NCBI GenBank assembly: GCA_018389105.1
Contig: JACATO010000980.1
Coordinates: 496,001 to 560,000, forward strand
Direction of reading: 5' to 3'
From: Nautilus pompilius
Lineage: Eukaryota; Mollusca; Cephalopoda; Nautilida; Nautilidae
Length of the DNA: 64,000 nt
Shown here in pieces: positions 36,800 through 48,833 of this stretch (within the stretch, counting starts at the first letter, position 1; each line of letters starts with the position of its first letter). Both the position numbers and the translations under genes were made by a program. The notes beneath the pieces were generated by a model. The model was not told the DNA's origin. It ran no database searches and worked only from the letters and a program-made list of their open reading frames with translations.

Positions 36800-39432
36800 C
36801 AAAAATCTATTTCAAAAATACCCGAGGACCCTCCCTTTAAATTAAAATAGAACCCGTGCCTATTTATGTTAAGAGGGATAGTTAAAGCTGGGAAAAGAAA
36901 AATTTTGATTAACTAGCAATGTGCCCACTTTTTTTATACCTGGAGTTGTTTGACAATCAACTAAAATTCTTAGCTCACTTTTTGGTTTTCTATGTTAATT
37001 TAAATCTTCTAATGCTCAGTTGTTTTTTTTTTTACTGTTGGTATTGCAGTCTTTCAATAATGATCAATTCCTGATATAAGCTACTCTTGAACTAACAACT
37101 TAACCAGATTAGCTAAACAGGTTAAATTTCAGATAGTGCTGCATTTAAAAAAGGATAGAATCCATTTAATGTAAGACAAAATCCACTTTTAACCAATATT
37201 TTGAATTTATATGAAGTTGTTTAATAGCCAATTTGAATTGTTTCCAAAAATATTTTAAAACCCTGTGTTATTTTATAATTTTCAGACATAATGTTAGACT
37301 TTTTAAAATACTCTATTGTTATTTCTACTTCAGTTACAATTAATAAGCCTTTGATTCAATTGTTAAATAGAAAATATGACCAATAAACAGGTCTTTGTAT
37401 CAAGATTTCCTTCCTTCATTTGTTCTGCCAGAGGACAACACATTCAGTGAGTGCTAGTTCCCTAGGTGAACACAATTCATGGTCCTACTACTGCCATGTT
37501 AGTGGAAAGAAGTTTTCCCTTCCTTTTGCTCTTACTGGTTGAGCCCATTTTGTTTAATTCTACTTTGATATCAGTCCACCACTTTACAATAAAAGCCAAA
37601 AGAATCAGCAATCATGGAGATGACCAGAACAGAGGCAAATTTTTTAAAATATTTGATGGCCAAAATCAGCTGAATGGAATTATTCTAATAAACAACCATT
37701 TTTACACTTCATCATACAAACATGAACCCCCTAAACAATCAATAAGCAGAAGTCTGATAAATCAATGAAATTAGGTGGCTTGCTTACAATTATGTAACAT
37801 TAATTATTCATTTAATTGTCACCAAATGATTTCCTTTAGAAAATTAAGCAATACACATTTAGTCTGAGATTTGCATGCAGTACACAAAAGCCATTTCTAT
37901 GCATCATCATCAACCTGAGCAGGCTCACCCTGACCTTCTGACTCACATCTGAGGCCACCATACTGATGATTAATTCATCAGACCATGTGTTTGGTGCAAG
38001 ATAATGATGCATCACAAACTGATTTGGCATCTTTATATTCCAACAGTTATAATGCAGTTTTAAAAGGTGCCATCAAAGACTTCCAGATTCTTTTGCTGGC
38101 CCTAGCAGAATGTAAATATGGAAAAGCAACTGTTACTCCGTAAAGGCATTTACCACACACCCACAAGCAATCTAGTCAATGGAAGACTAGTATTCGATAT
38201 ATATATAAGCTTAGTTTGGTTTAAAATTAACTTGTACAGATTTTAAAAAATAAACATTAAATTTAACATTCTAAAAACCATGCAATATCAAAGATACTCT
38301 CACAAAACAATTATTCCTAATAAAAATTACCCACAGCAGATACATAACTTAAAAACCAAAGATTCCCCGAGCCTAGAAGTCTTTTCTTTTTCTATTCTAT
38401 ATTAGTAATCACCCCCAAACACACCCAAGCTCAAGTTATCAGTAAAACTAAAATTGTCCATTATTAATTACCACTAAACAGTTCTACTGTATTTAAAGAC
38501 TTTTTTTCAATAAAATATTCTTTTAAATAATTTGCAAGCATGAATGTGTTTGTGAAAATAGCTAAAAATTGGAACAGATTATGAATGATTTACCCTCATG
38601 GAAAAGTCAGAATACACAAGAATTACCTCCCATAACCTATTATTATTATTATTATTAAAGGAGTGAACATTCAAAAACAACTAAATTTTCTAGGGAAAAA
38701 GAAAAGTGGTAGAGATTAATTAAATTCAGCTGGCTAAAATTAGAAAAAATCTGAAAACAATTAAGGCTACACCATTTATCCTCCCCAATTTTTTTTAAAG
38801 TCATCAAGACATGATATTATATTATCCTTTATTCTTCATCAGCTAATTATACTGAATCTGAATGATAAGTTCCTACGACGACTATTCTTGGCGGGTAGTA
38901 GGGTGGGCAAGCCCAAGAACTACCATACCAAAAGGCCCTCAATGGCACTCTTCAATGTAGGGGGAAACTGGAATGTCTGGAGGAAATCTACACAGCTGGC
39001 TGGCAGGAGCGGAAACCCATGCTCAAGAGCTACACCAAATCAAGCCCATCAACCATTAACTACTACACTGCCCAAATATCTTATCAATGAATCATAATGC
39101 ATTCTCCTCCTCTTGACTTGTCACTTATTTTTTTTATAATCTATTCTTCAATTTTAAAATAATAAAATTAAATACCTGATGCCAGCTGTTTAGCCAAGTT
39201 CTTACATGATACATAACCAGGTAGCAGCAATTTCAGTTACATATTACAGGACTGGCAGGGTAAGAGTTAAAAAGGTATTGGAAAAAGAATTCCTTTGCTG
39301 CAGATGAAACGAAGAAAAAACAACAACATTTACAGAATAAGAACAAAAGCTGGCAAAAGAAATGGACAAATGATAAAATCTCAACACTGCTTGAGTACAA
39401 CTTGTATCAATATTTCTGACACCAAAAATACC
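36800..39432. other. AT-rich sequence, no gene recognised
   Basis: Contains an ATT array near 38641-38656. The stretch 38875-39060 is noticeably GC-richer and may be an old repeat, but no family motif is visible. Confidence 0.4.
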
Positions 39433-39447
39433 GGGGGGGGGGGGGGG
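39433..39447. repeat. Poly-G tract (15 G)
   Basis: An uninterrupted run of 15 guanines in otherwise AT-rich DNA. The length may be unreliable because homopolymers are prone to sequencing error. Confidence 0.85.
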
Positions 39448-40148
39448 ACAACTTTGGCCAAAGAATTTGTAAGCCAGAATGGTAAACAGACGGGTGCTGA
39501 AAGCTGTCTGTCAAAACAGACCCCGACTTGAGGCGAAAATCACGCAGGATCTTCCAATCCGTGAAGATCACAAAAATATAAACCCTTTTAATTTAGAAAG
39601 GTAAATATTTATCGACATCCAAGTTACCTGATAAGATGTAGTGTAATGTCCACAACAGAACTGTTCAATGTGAAAAATATTTTAAAGAATCAAACCCAAA
39701 AAAATTAAGCACCTTTGACCAATTCTGTTAAAGACAAAAAATTACCAAAGAAAAAACAACAAAATTTGGGAGTCCAGAAAAACGTTTCATAAAATGTACT
39801 TTTATTATGATTTATGACCTACAAAGCAGAAGAATCCACATTCTCCCTAAATTTCAAACTTCGTTACTGCAGAACATGCCAGAAAACTGAATAAAAACAA
39901 ACTTTGTTCATTTTGCAATGTTTTTATAATGATAGCATTCTTGCTCCAAAGATATTCCATCCATAACTATTAAAATGCACATAGAAGAAAATATGGAAAT
40001 TATCCTCTTTTGGACTTCAATGACTACAAAACTGAAACTAGGAGCCAAGAATTGGGGGTAAATTAAGCATTGATTTAATAATGCGGTTACTATGAATGTT
40101 GAGATTTATTCTGTCCATAGGTCTCTCACGTAGAGATGGCGTCAATAC
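39448..40148. other. AT-rich sequence, no feature seen
   Basis: Nothing recognisable. Confidence 0.4.

Positions 40149-40187
<39 letters not shown>
40149..40187. repeat. (GA)n microsatellite
   Basis: About 19 GA units with one AAG interruption; the longest dinucleotide array in the window. Confidence 0.9.
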
Positions 40188-40189
<2 letters not shown>

Positions 40190-42670
40190 CATCAAATCTT
40201 CACATATAATTCAAACTAACTTTGTTTTAATCTAATTCTGTTGATATTTTTGCAATTCTTAAACCTGTAGCTTTGGGCTGTTATTTTACTCAATATCTCA
40301 GTTAAATGCACATATTTAGATAATGAGCAGCTCTACTTTAGGAGATTCAATGGTGACATTAAAATATTTCTCTCTCTCTCTTTCTCCAGCTAAAGTCAGG
40401 CAGAATAATGGAGATGTCTCATTGATGGGTAGAAGGTCACAGGGAGTCTTACTGGGGCTCGTAAATAACTAACATGATACTGAAAAGTGCAAAAAAAGAA
40501 AAGCAGAACCAGACCAAAATAAACCAGAAGTAAAAATATATCCTCTGATAAGATCTAACCAGATTTAAACTAAGCCAAAATTGTCATCATGAGAAATCAA
40601 CAGCAGCTTTAAAATGCTGTATTAAGTTTCTCAGCACCATCAACAACCCACCCCATGACTGAATTACCAGATCAAAAGATAAGACCTGGTCAAGTCATTT
40701 CTCACAAACAGTATATCTCTCTTGGGATAAACAAGCAAGCAACAACTATTGAATATTCATGGTGAAAAAAACAAAACAAACTCTTCAAAAAATGAGAACC
40801 TAGCAGTTCCTAAGTAAAATCTGCTAAATCTGTAATTATATTTCATCATAAGATTGAAGTTCTCTCTTACTATAGATAACAAAAGTTAGTTTTCTGTTAG
40901 TGGGAGAGAAGAAAGAGATGGACATGCACACATGTTAGTTTATTTAAAGTAAAAATTAAAGCAGAACCTCGTGTATGATTTTCTTATCGTTTAAACAAAG
41001 AAATTAATTCAAGTCCTGTTTTATTTGTTGAATTTAGATTAAATATTACCCATGGGGAAAACAGTTGCATGAGAAAAGTAATTGTATTTGTAGGAACTTT
41101 AAGTGGCATCAGTAAAAAAATTAATTTGATTTTATGCTTAACTGACTGAAGTGACACAAAAATCTTCTGCTAATAAGGATTTTGAACTTTGCACAGCAGC
41201 TCAAGGTCAAACATGTCCTGCAGCGTTAGAAACCAGAATAATTACGATCAGTTACTACTTATCACCTGAAAAACATTCCAGTACAAGACGAAAAACAAGC
41301 TACATACTAAATTATGAACAGAAATGTATTCCTAAGTTCATAAATATATTTGTTGAATGATATATCAAAATATAATTGTATACCCGCTAACATTTGAAAA
41401 GAGAATCCAGCAGGGACGTATGAGAGGTGGGACTGATGCTAAAGAAGAATTTTTAAAATTTAAGTAGATCTTATACATTCTGGTATTTTCTGGGCGTAAT
41501 AAGGCTAAATAGTTGTGTATTCGTTGGTGTCATAAGATATCCCTAAATAAATCAAATCTGAATCTGTGGGTACAAATATTAAATATTCTGAGATTGGAAG
41601 AAAAATTATTTCAATTTAATGGAGCTCCCATCAACACTTGATTCAAAATATTTCAACAGGAAAAACACTTTTCTAATACAAAAAAAATTTACAGGTGAAA
41701 AAATAATACAGCAACAGATGTGTGGCTTTCTTCATCAAGTCTGTTGAGTGGTAGTGACATGAAAAGCAGCTTCAGGCAATCTCAACATCATTCTGTCTTC
41801 AGTTGAAGAATATTTAACATCCTCTCACAATCAGTATTTTGATCAATGTGTTAAAGCACTCCCTTCAAGATGAGAGACAAGAGATATCTAAAGCATGCAA
41901 CCTCTTTACACACAGCCAGTTAAGATGGAGTTTCTCAGCTACTAAGTTCAGTTTTACTTTTACCTGGGAAGTAAAGTAAAATATATGTTCATGAAGAACT
42001 CAACAGATAGAAATGTTTGGACTCCCTCATGCGATATAAATCTACTACATCCACTACTCTCTCACATCTAAACTGCCTGCTTTCATTTTTCCTGTGCTAT
42101 CCCCCTTTCAAAGAATCAATGAGAATATTAGTCTTTTTTGATTTCCCTTGTCTCCATAGTTAATTACTGTGAATGGCAGAGGCTGTAGATATTCCTTTTA
42201 GTTTTTAACAAATCTCAGCAACGGATTAGAAAGCACGACAGATGAGACGCAGAGTTCTGGTTAGCACTCAAACATGGGAATATAGCACTTTAGAAACAAA
42301 CTCTGGTGCTAGAATCAGAGAATCTTCCCCTCTTAATTCTCTCTAGTTTTGATTCCACTCTTTCTATTCACTGGTTAGTTACTGCTCGTCTGATTTCTCT
42401 GTATGATGGTTTAGAGTAGAAAAAAGACCAAAAAAGAACTCTGATCAGAAACAGGAATCTTTTCTCAAAAATTAAATAAGATTTCCTGTTGATTTCTCCA
42501 TGAATCGACAGCATATTACCTTTCACTGTCACTCAATTACTTTTGTTTCCAGATCAAAGCATATCATTAAAGCTGAAAAGCTCCAATAATCAGTCAGTTT
42601 TCTTAAAGAATACCAGCTTGTGTTAGTAATTTATGTACTTTCAGATCAACAAAGTTTACAAAATTAGTAG
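40188..42670. other. AT-rich sequence, no feature seen
   Basis: No coding, RNA or mobile-element signal could be supported. Confidence 0.4.
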
Positions 42671-42686
42671 ATATATATATATATAT
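42671..42686. repeat. (AT)n microsatellite
   Basis: Eight AT units. Confidence 0.85.
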
Positions 42687-43423
42687 GTAGTCTATCTTCA
42701 TCAACTCATCTAGCCTTTGAGAAAGTAAAATGAAAATAAATAATATCAAAATTTAATAATTCCAAAGTCTATATTCAAACAATGGAACCTGTAAAATTTC
42801 ATTAATGGTTCCATAATGCAAGGCCATCCACCTTTAAACAGGAAGGTCAACAGCAAACTGCATTCCATCAAATATTCAGTAATAAATTTAAAAAGTACCT
42901 TTTACTATATCAAAGTAAGAACTTACTAAATAAGATTAAACTCTTTTGCTTGAGTTCATATAATAAGACTTACTGTGACGTTTCTGACTTATAGTGCATC
43001 TGTAGCAAAGGATTTGAACCACAAGTTTCAATAATTCCAGATACAAACCTCCCACAAACATGTTAAACCTACCCTCCGTGACCAGATCTCCATACTCACT
43101 TTGCACCATTACCAAATCAAAGTAATATACACTTAGAAAATCTCTCAACGCAGACAAATCCATTTCACAGACCCGAGAACACAAACAGTTAATTTCTTTT
43201 TAAATATATAGATTTTAAAATTTTATTTTAATGGTTTTTAAAAATATATCGTATTCAACAAGCAGTCACAGTAAGTTTCCAGAAGACTAATTAATGCCTG
43301 TTACCTGTGGGTAGGCAAGATTAGTCAAGAAATGAACTTGCTTCTTAGATTTTTAAGGTCGCAGGTCCCGCCCACCACACACCCGCCCTTCTTCAAATGG
43401 CTTGTTCACATGTGTAAACTTAC
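42687..43423. other. AT-rich sequence, no feature seen
   Basis: A C-rich patch at 43364-43390 breaks the AT background just below a candidate exon. Otherwise nothing. Confidence 0.4.
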
Positions 43424-43494
43424 CATCAGGTCACTGACGTGCTCCAAATATTAAAATAGGGGAAACTGATCCCTTCAGCTGGCAGGGATTTTGG
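43424..43494 (-). other. Candidate 71-bp exon with strong splice sites, probably non-coding
   Basis: On the minus strand CTCTTTTTTTTAG forms a textbook acceptor (exon start 43494), and CTGATG|GTAAGT is a consensus donor 71 bases later (exon end 43424). All three frames meet a stop inside the exon, so it would have to be untranslated: a 5' leader exon upstream of the 12.7-kb gene or an exon of a long non-coding RNA. No transcript evidence is available. Confidence 0.3.
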
Positions 43495-43499
43495 CTAAA

Positions 43500-45892
43500 A
43501 AAAAGAGTTGGTTTTCAAAAAAACAAGGAAGAAGAAAACAAAAAAACAAACAGAGGTTGAGAAATCAAAAGGCCTCATGTGAAGGCTGTGTAAAAAGACA
43601 ACAACAATACGACTACTGGTAGAAAGTTCAGCTTAATGTTTTTATTGAAACTAAAAGGTTATAGGCTTCATAAATGAAACTCAAGGTCATATCCAATTAC
43701 CAGCTTGACTACCAACCTGCACATCAGTTTTCCTTAAAGAAGATTAGCGGAAATAAAATAACTGCTTGGTAACTTCTTAGCTATTCCAAATTCATCCTCT
43801 GATGACTAGGTTAATACGGCTACAAAGGCATCTTTTGTTTACAATCATTCATAATTTGGAGGGGGAAAAACAAACCAAAAAAATGCCCTGAATGTTTGTC
43901 CCGTCTATAGCTAATAGCAAGCAAACCAGAGCGAATTTAAAATTAGTGGTGACAGCACATCTGAACATCAGCCATAATCACAACTAGCATTTCAAACTCA
44001 GAAAAAGCTCTAAGATATTCAAACAAAAAAATACCTCAACTTTATCTGTATGGTTAGCTTTGTTCAACATGTAAAAGCACTGGCAATCTTCTCCACATAT
44101 AATTATTCAATTCTGAACCACAAAATCTGACAAATCTACTCAAAAACACAGAGGAAACCAAAAAAACTTTGCATTTCAATTTTGAAAACATAAAAAATGA
44201 GAAATTTATGTGGAAGCCAGATAATTGATAAATGCCATATTCAAGAAAATATATAAAGACTTGTTTCCACTAAATGCAACTCACGTTACTCTTAAAACTA
44301 TTCCCAATTATCAAATATTTTATTTGTGTACATGTTTTATCTCCCACCTGGCTAAAGTTATGATATAACATTTATTTAGAGGATTTTCCATTTTCACATT
44401 CATTCTCTAATCCCAAGCAACAACTAATCTTCCTTGCTGGATTATTAGCTCTAAACTTTTAGTGAATTAGACTTTTTCCACTGGTCTCAGCTTTGTCAGA
44501 TTGATTTAGTGTATGTATACTTAATCTTAAAATAAGTTTTCAGCCCTGTCTGTTCATTTCTAAAAAAATGGACACACCCTTTTCTCAAATGGGCTCCTTC
44601 ATATGCTGCATATTAAAACAGTCATTTGTATGCAAATCCAAGGGTCTTTTCAGGTTAAAATGTCTTCATATTCCAGCCAAGTGAAAGCACTCAGACAGGT
44701 ATTCAGCACTAATTAGTATCAGCATGCAGGGTGCTTCTGTTAACAAATCATTTATGAAGTAAACCTGCGTGCCACAATATACCACGAAAGTAAATTAAAA
44801 TACTGAAAAAAAGCAGAGCAGTAAGACTAATCAGCAACCAGATAACCCAGCCACAGGAGACCAAAGGTACATCTCAAAGCGATGAAGCTATCCAGAAAAT
44901 CCTATGAAAAACTGGTAAGTAGAAGAAAATCGAGGCAACTGAAGGGAGAAAAGAAAGTTAGATGAATTGGTGCAGAGGAGAGGAATCAGGCATCCGGCTA
45001 GATGCCAACAGAAGCTAAACTATAGCAGTCCCAACAACCCACTGCCTTCAGTAAATGAAATCAAAATAAAGCAGGTGCTCAAAATGACCGAACGAACAAA
45101 CAGAATTTGACTGTCAACTTTCTCCCAGCAATTTAAATAACTCTCACGGTCCACTGACAGATTAGGGAAAGTGTTTACAGAAAACATTAGTATATATATC
45201 TCAAATACAGCAAACATCTGTCATATACACGCACCAGAGAATATAAATGTGAAGAAATGCGTGACGTGTTAATAACGGCAGATATGAAAATGAAAAAGTG
45301 CATACACGTTATGTTATTATTTTTAAAATGCTTTTCCAGATAAAGTTACCGAAAACAAATTAGTAACTGAAAAAAGAAAAAAAATAAAATCCTAAAGTCG
45401 ATGTAAAGAGCATTGATTACACACAAATAGCTTGAATAGCTGAATTTAAAAAACAAAAAACATAATAAAGCTTTTTTTTATACATAGTAAAAAAATTTAC
45501 AAAACGTTTGTGCTGGGTAGATGTAACTTAAAGAAATGATGGTTCAGACTATTCATCTACTGCTGCTTCCTATAGAAATTCTTGTTTCCATCATCAGGAA
45601 TGAATGGATGATAGAATTTCAACTCACTGGCACAAAAACCCTACAGTAAAAGTCCATTTATTCAAATCGCTTAGGACCTAACCAAATTTGGATGTCTAGA
45701 CAATCCCCTCATCTTGCTTCCCATTACTTCTCCCTTCACTCATTTCAGTATAAAACGCAGTTTACCTCTCAGTGCCAATATTTAATTCGTTCACGATAAG
45801 TTTGAGACACGCACCACGCTCTACAGTGGATAATATCACCTTTTGTAGTGTCTGTGGGGACCATGGTAGCTGAAGCTGCTGTACTTAAATAG
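43500..45892. other. AT-rich sequence, no feature seen
   Basis: A plus-strand AACTG|GTAAGT near 44913 looks like a donor with an open frame before it, but there is no good acceptor. Otherwise unremarkable. Confidence 0.4.
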
Positions 45893-46044
45893 AGTAAATG
45901 CAAAAAATAAGGGCACCAGCAGATTTGCATCCACTCGCTCTAAAAACAATGCAGGAAGTGAATGCGCTGCCAAGGACACCCTGTGGAAGCAGCTGCACAC
46001 AACCGAAGCAAAGATCGCAAAAAATGTTTTCAATGGCAGGAAAT
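45893..46044 (+). CDS. Candidate exon, basic protein segment, unidentified
   Basis: The plus-strand frame is open for 50 codons and ends at a donor-like AAAT|GTAAGC. It includes NAKNKGTSRFASTRSKNNAG, ECAAKDTLWKQLHTTEAKIA and KNVFNGRK. It is rich in Lys, Arg, Ala and Ser with no stops, and the DNA is locally less AT-rich with several CpGs, all more protein-like than the surrounding frames. The acceptor (ACTTAAATAG) has a poor pyrimidine tract. An upstream ATG in another frame stops after nine codons. I do not recognise the family. It could equally be a fragment of a processed pseudogene, since no continuing exon was found. Confidence 0.28.
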
Positions 46045-46349
46045 GTAAGCATTCAAAGCGTACATCTGAATGTCTGGGTTCAGAACCAACTAGTGGCGTA
46101 TGAGCAAAGTCAGATAACTGAATTTTTCAGATGTTTAGTGTTCGGATAAAGAAATTTCTACATTAAATGCTGTAAAACTATTAAAAAATTGTTAATATTT
46201 ATAAAATTAGCTATAAATAACTGAAAATTATAGAGACTGAATACGAGTAATTCTTCAGCAAGACCCAATTGATATAAAACGAGTGAGCAATGCCGTGCCA
46301 CAAACATTCTCAAACTGTTCGTAAAGTAATGGACATGTCCTTTCCTTCA

Positions 46350-46669
46350 GCAAGCACCAGGCCCGCTTCAACCATAGGGCAAACGGGGCACTTGCCCAGG
46401 GCCCATGATTGGGAGGGGCCCGAATAATATAATATTTATTTTAATTTATCAAATAATGGTATATTTTTATTGTTTTAATCTTGTTTTAATCAATCAATAA
46501 TTTAAAAGAAAATAATATTGTAAGTTAGATTTTTATAAATTTTAAATATGAAATTAACATGATTTATCCATAGTTTTATTTAAAAAGATATTAATACAAT
46601 ACACATCAGGGGCCAAAATATCTGTTTACCCCGGGCCCACTATTTCCTTGATGCGGCCCTGGCAAGCAC
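46350..46669. mobile_element. hAT-type non-autonomous element (304 bp) with perfect 8-bp duplication
   Basis: The element spans 46358-46661. The left end is CAGGCCCGCTTCAACCATAG and the right end, reverse-complemented, is CAGGGCCGCATCAAGGAAAT, an imperfect terminal inverted repeat. The octamer GCAAGCAC occurs on both sides (46350-46357 and 46662-46669), the hAT hallmark. GC-rich ends enclose an AT-rich core with no coding capacity. The subterminal GCCCAGGGCCCATG resembles termini of many animal hAT families with CAGGGCC ends. The perfect duplication suggests a relatively recent insertion. Confidence 0.95.
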
Positions 46670-47347
46670 TGCTGAAGAGTCACCAAGATTTTAAAGTTAA
46701 TAGTAAGAAACTACAGACTGACCAGCAATGCTATCTTTAAACTAATCTAGATTTCCACCATAAACCACCACCAATTTATTCTGCTTCTTAACAGTTGTTC
46801 TAACATTAAGTCATGCTGAAACTCCATTATGATCTCCAGTATTGTACCTGTAAGAACAAATTACTGTCAACGCACTCAACTTTCTCGAGGGCCCTAACCT
46901 AGATATGTCAGACCTGCCAAATTTACCATTATCCATTCCCATTAGGGAATTTTGTTTCACAATTGATCAGAGGCAAGACAATTACAGGCTAGTTGCCTGC
47001 AACTCAAAAAAACTTACACACCAACAGTTAAGCTTTCACTCTCCACAAAACTTTTGTAATCAGATCCTCTTCTATCCATTCTTTGCAGCATTAACATCAT
47101 CATTCAGTCCACAGTGACAGATTTGGTAAAGCAATAACCTGCTGATGTATGAAACTACTCAACTCCAAGAGTCCATGCAGTAGAAAAGATTTTCTACATC
47201 TTCCTAGATCCATCTAATATGTGATAACACTGTCACTAATTAAAATTAGCAAGAGAAAAAGATCTTATGCTAACAAACACCATCTCCATTACTTGGTTAG
47301 CTACATTATTTTTAATCTTGTTCTATGTGGAATAATAGAATTAATGT
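46670..47347. other. Spacer between two hAT-type elements, no gene seen
   Basis: AT-rich, no recognised feature. Confidence 0.4.
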
Positions 47348-47785
47348 CTCATTACCAGGGGCGTAGCTAGCGTTTGTGCCGCCCGGGGCGGTCGTAGAAT
47401 TTGCCGCCCTCTAAATAACGTAGAATTTCAAAACCTCCAAAAAATTCATTTTTTATTTATTTATTTATTGAAAAAAAAAGTACTATTAGAAATAAAAATT
47501 ATCAAATATATAATGAGAAAATATTGATATTCAATTCAAAATTAATTAGAAGTGACTCACTTCAAGTGAGCAAATTTCTTTTACAGCAAATTTTAGAAAA
47601 ACTTTCTTCCTTTCAAAAAACTACCATTAAAAATTGAACGAAAAATTCAGGAAAAAAATAATATCTGGAAAAATAGAACGAAAAAATACATTATATATGT
47701 AACATACTGTCCTGAACTAAATTTGACAAACGCGCACTCGGACCAAAAAATGCCGCCCCCTATTAGCTACGCCCCTGCTCATTAC
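47348..47785. mobile_element. hAT-type non-autonomous element (422 bp) with perfect 8-bp duplication
   Basis: The element spans 47356-47777. The left end is CAGGGGCGTAGCTAGCGTTT and the right end, reverse-complemented, is CAGGGGCGTAGCTAATAGGG, identical for 14 bases. CTCATTAC is repeated exactly on both sides (47348-47355 and 47778-47785). CAGGGGCGTAGCTA is a widespread terminus among animal hAT elements. The core is AT-rich and non-coding. Its ends differ from those of the element at 46358, so a different transposase subfamily probably mobilised it. Confidence 0.96.
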
Positions 47786-48755
47786 AAGGCTGAAACTATA
47801 AAGTAGATGGAAGAAAAATGTAGTGAATGCATTCTAGTTAATTATCGTCGTCATGTCTAACTGCTTTAATGTTAAATAGGCAAAATAAAAGTCTTTGATA
47901 CACATTCAGAAAATTCTTTTTGTTATTTATCAATACTTTCTACATATACCCTATTATTTTTGTCCTAACAGTAATTGACAAGTCAGCATCATATTGGATT
48001 CCTGATCGATAGTTGCAACAGTCACATTAACAGAAAAGGCACCCTAAGTTATGGTCCTGTAGTAGTCAAATTCTCCAGAAAATATTCAGGGGTAGGCATG
48101 CAAGATGCATTCATTGTAAAGTGTAATTGGTCAATCATTACAGAACATTCCTGCAGTACAAGTAGAATACGTAGCTAAATCATTTCCAATAAATGGCACG
48201 TACAAAGTAGAGAAGTGACAATGAAGTATCCATCCACCACATGTGAGAATACCATTGTCATTCATTTTTTGATCCAAAAGCAACAACAGGAGAAAGCTCA
48301 AGCACTCCATTACTCATTGTACAAGTGGGCACCCTTTCTCAATATTATACTAAGAATAGTTAAGATGAAGAGTCCATAATATAGCTATTTATTAAATAAG
48401 AACATTAAAATAAATCTACAGTAGAAAGAGAACAAAAGTAAAATCAATTTTTTTTCAAAAGAATTACACATTTAATAAATATATTAAAATTTGTTTTACA
48501 CCATTAAGTACATTTCTGTATGCAATGCAAATTTACTAACTTCATATTTTTTTCTTCTTGGCAACAACCCTGCCTCCATTTTATATATTTAAAAAAAAAA
48601 TATTCTTATGGCAACTGATTTTATTCATGCATATCTGCTAGCAAAAACTTAAATTAAAAAAAATCATTATCTGCGCAATATTTTTTCGTTGGGTTTCCAC
48701 TCCTCTTCAAGCTACAAATTGTGGCTTGATACAAGCAGCTTCAAAACTAACTTAC
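47786..48755. other. AT-rich sequence, no feature seen
   Basis: Nothing recognisable. Confidence 0.4.
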
Positions 48756-48833
48756 CATTGGCACAAGACGACTCGTGTAATTCTTCACAAATTTAGTCAT
48801 GAAGAAGCAGATGTGTGAAGAAAATTCACGGCT
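48756..48833 (-). CDS. Candidate 26-codon exon, unidentified
   Basis: On the minus strand 26 open codons (SREFSSHICFFMTKFVKNYT followed by SRLVPM) run into a consensus donor ATG|GTAAGT, exon end 48756. The frame is phase 0 at both ends if the acceptor is the AG in GGATAAG. That acceptor has no pyrimidine tract, and an in-frame TGA lies a few codons upstream, which limits the exon. The DNA has CpGs absent from the neighbourhood. I know no matching family. Confidence 0.25.

Noticed and set aside
37466..37768. Plus-strand frame of 100 codons beginning MNTIHGPTTAM
   Set aside because: No recognised motif, no splice context, AT-rich composition like the flanks.
45836..46149. Other frames over the 45.9-kb candidate (MKTFFAIFASVVCSCFHR on minus; MQKIRAPADLHPLALKTM on plus)
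   Set aside because: The third frame is more protein-like and ends at a donor. These look like its shadows.
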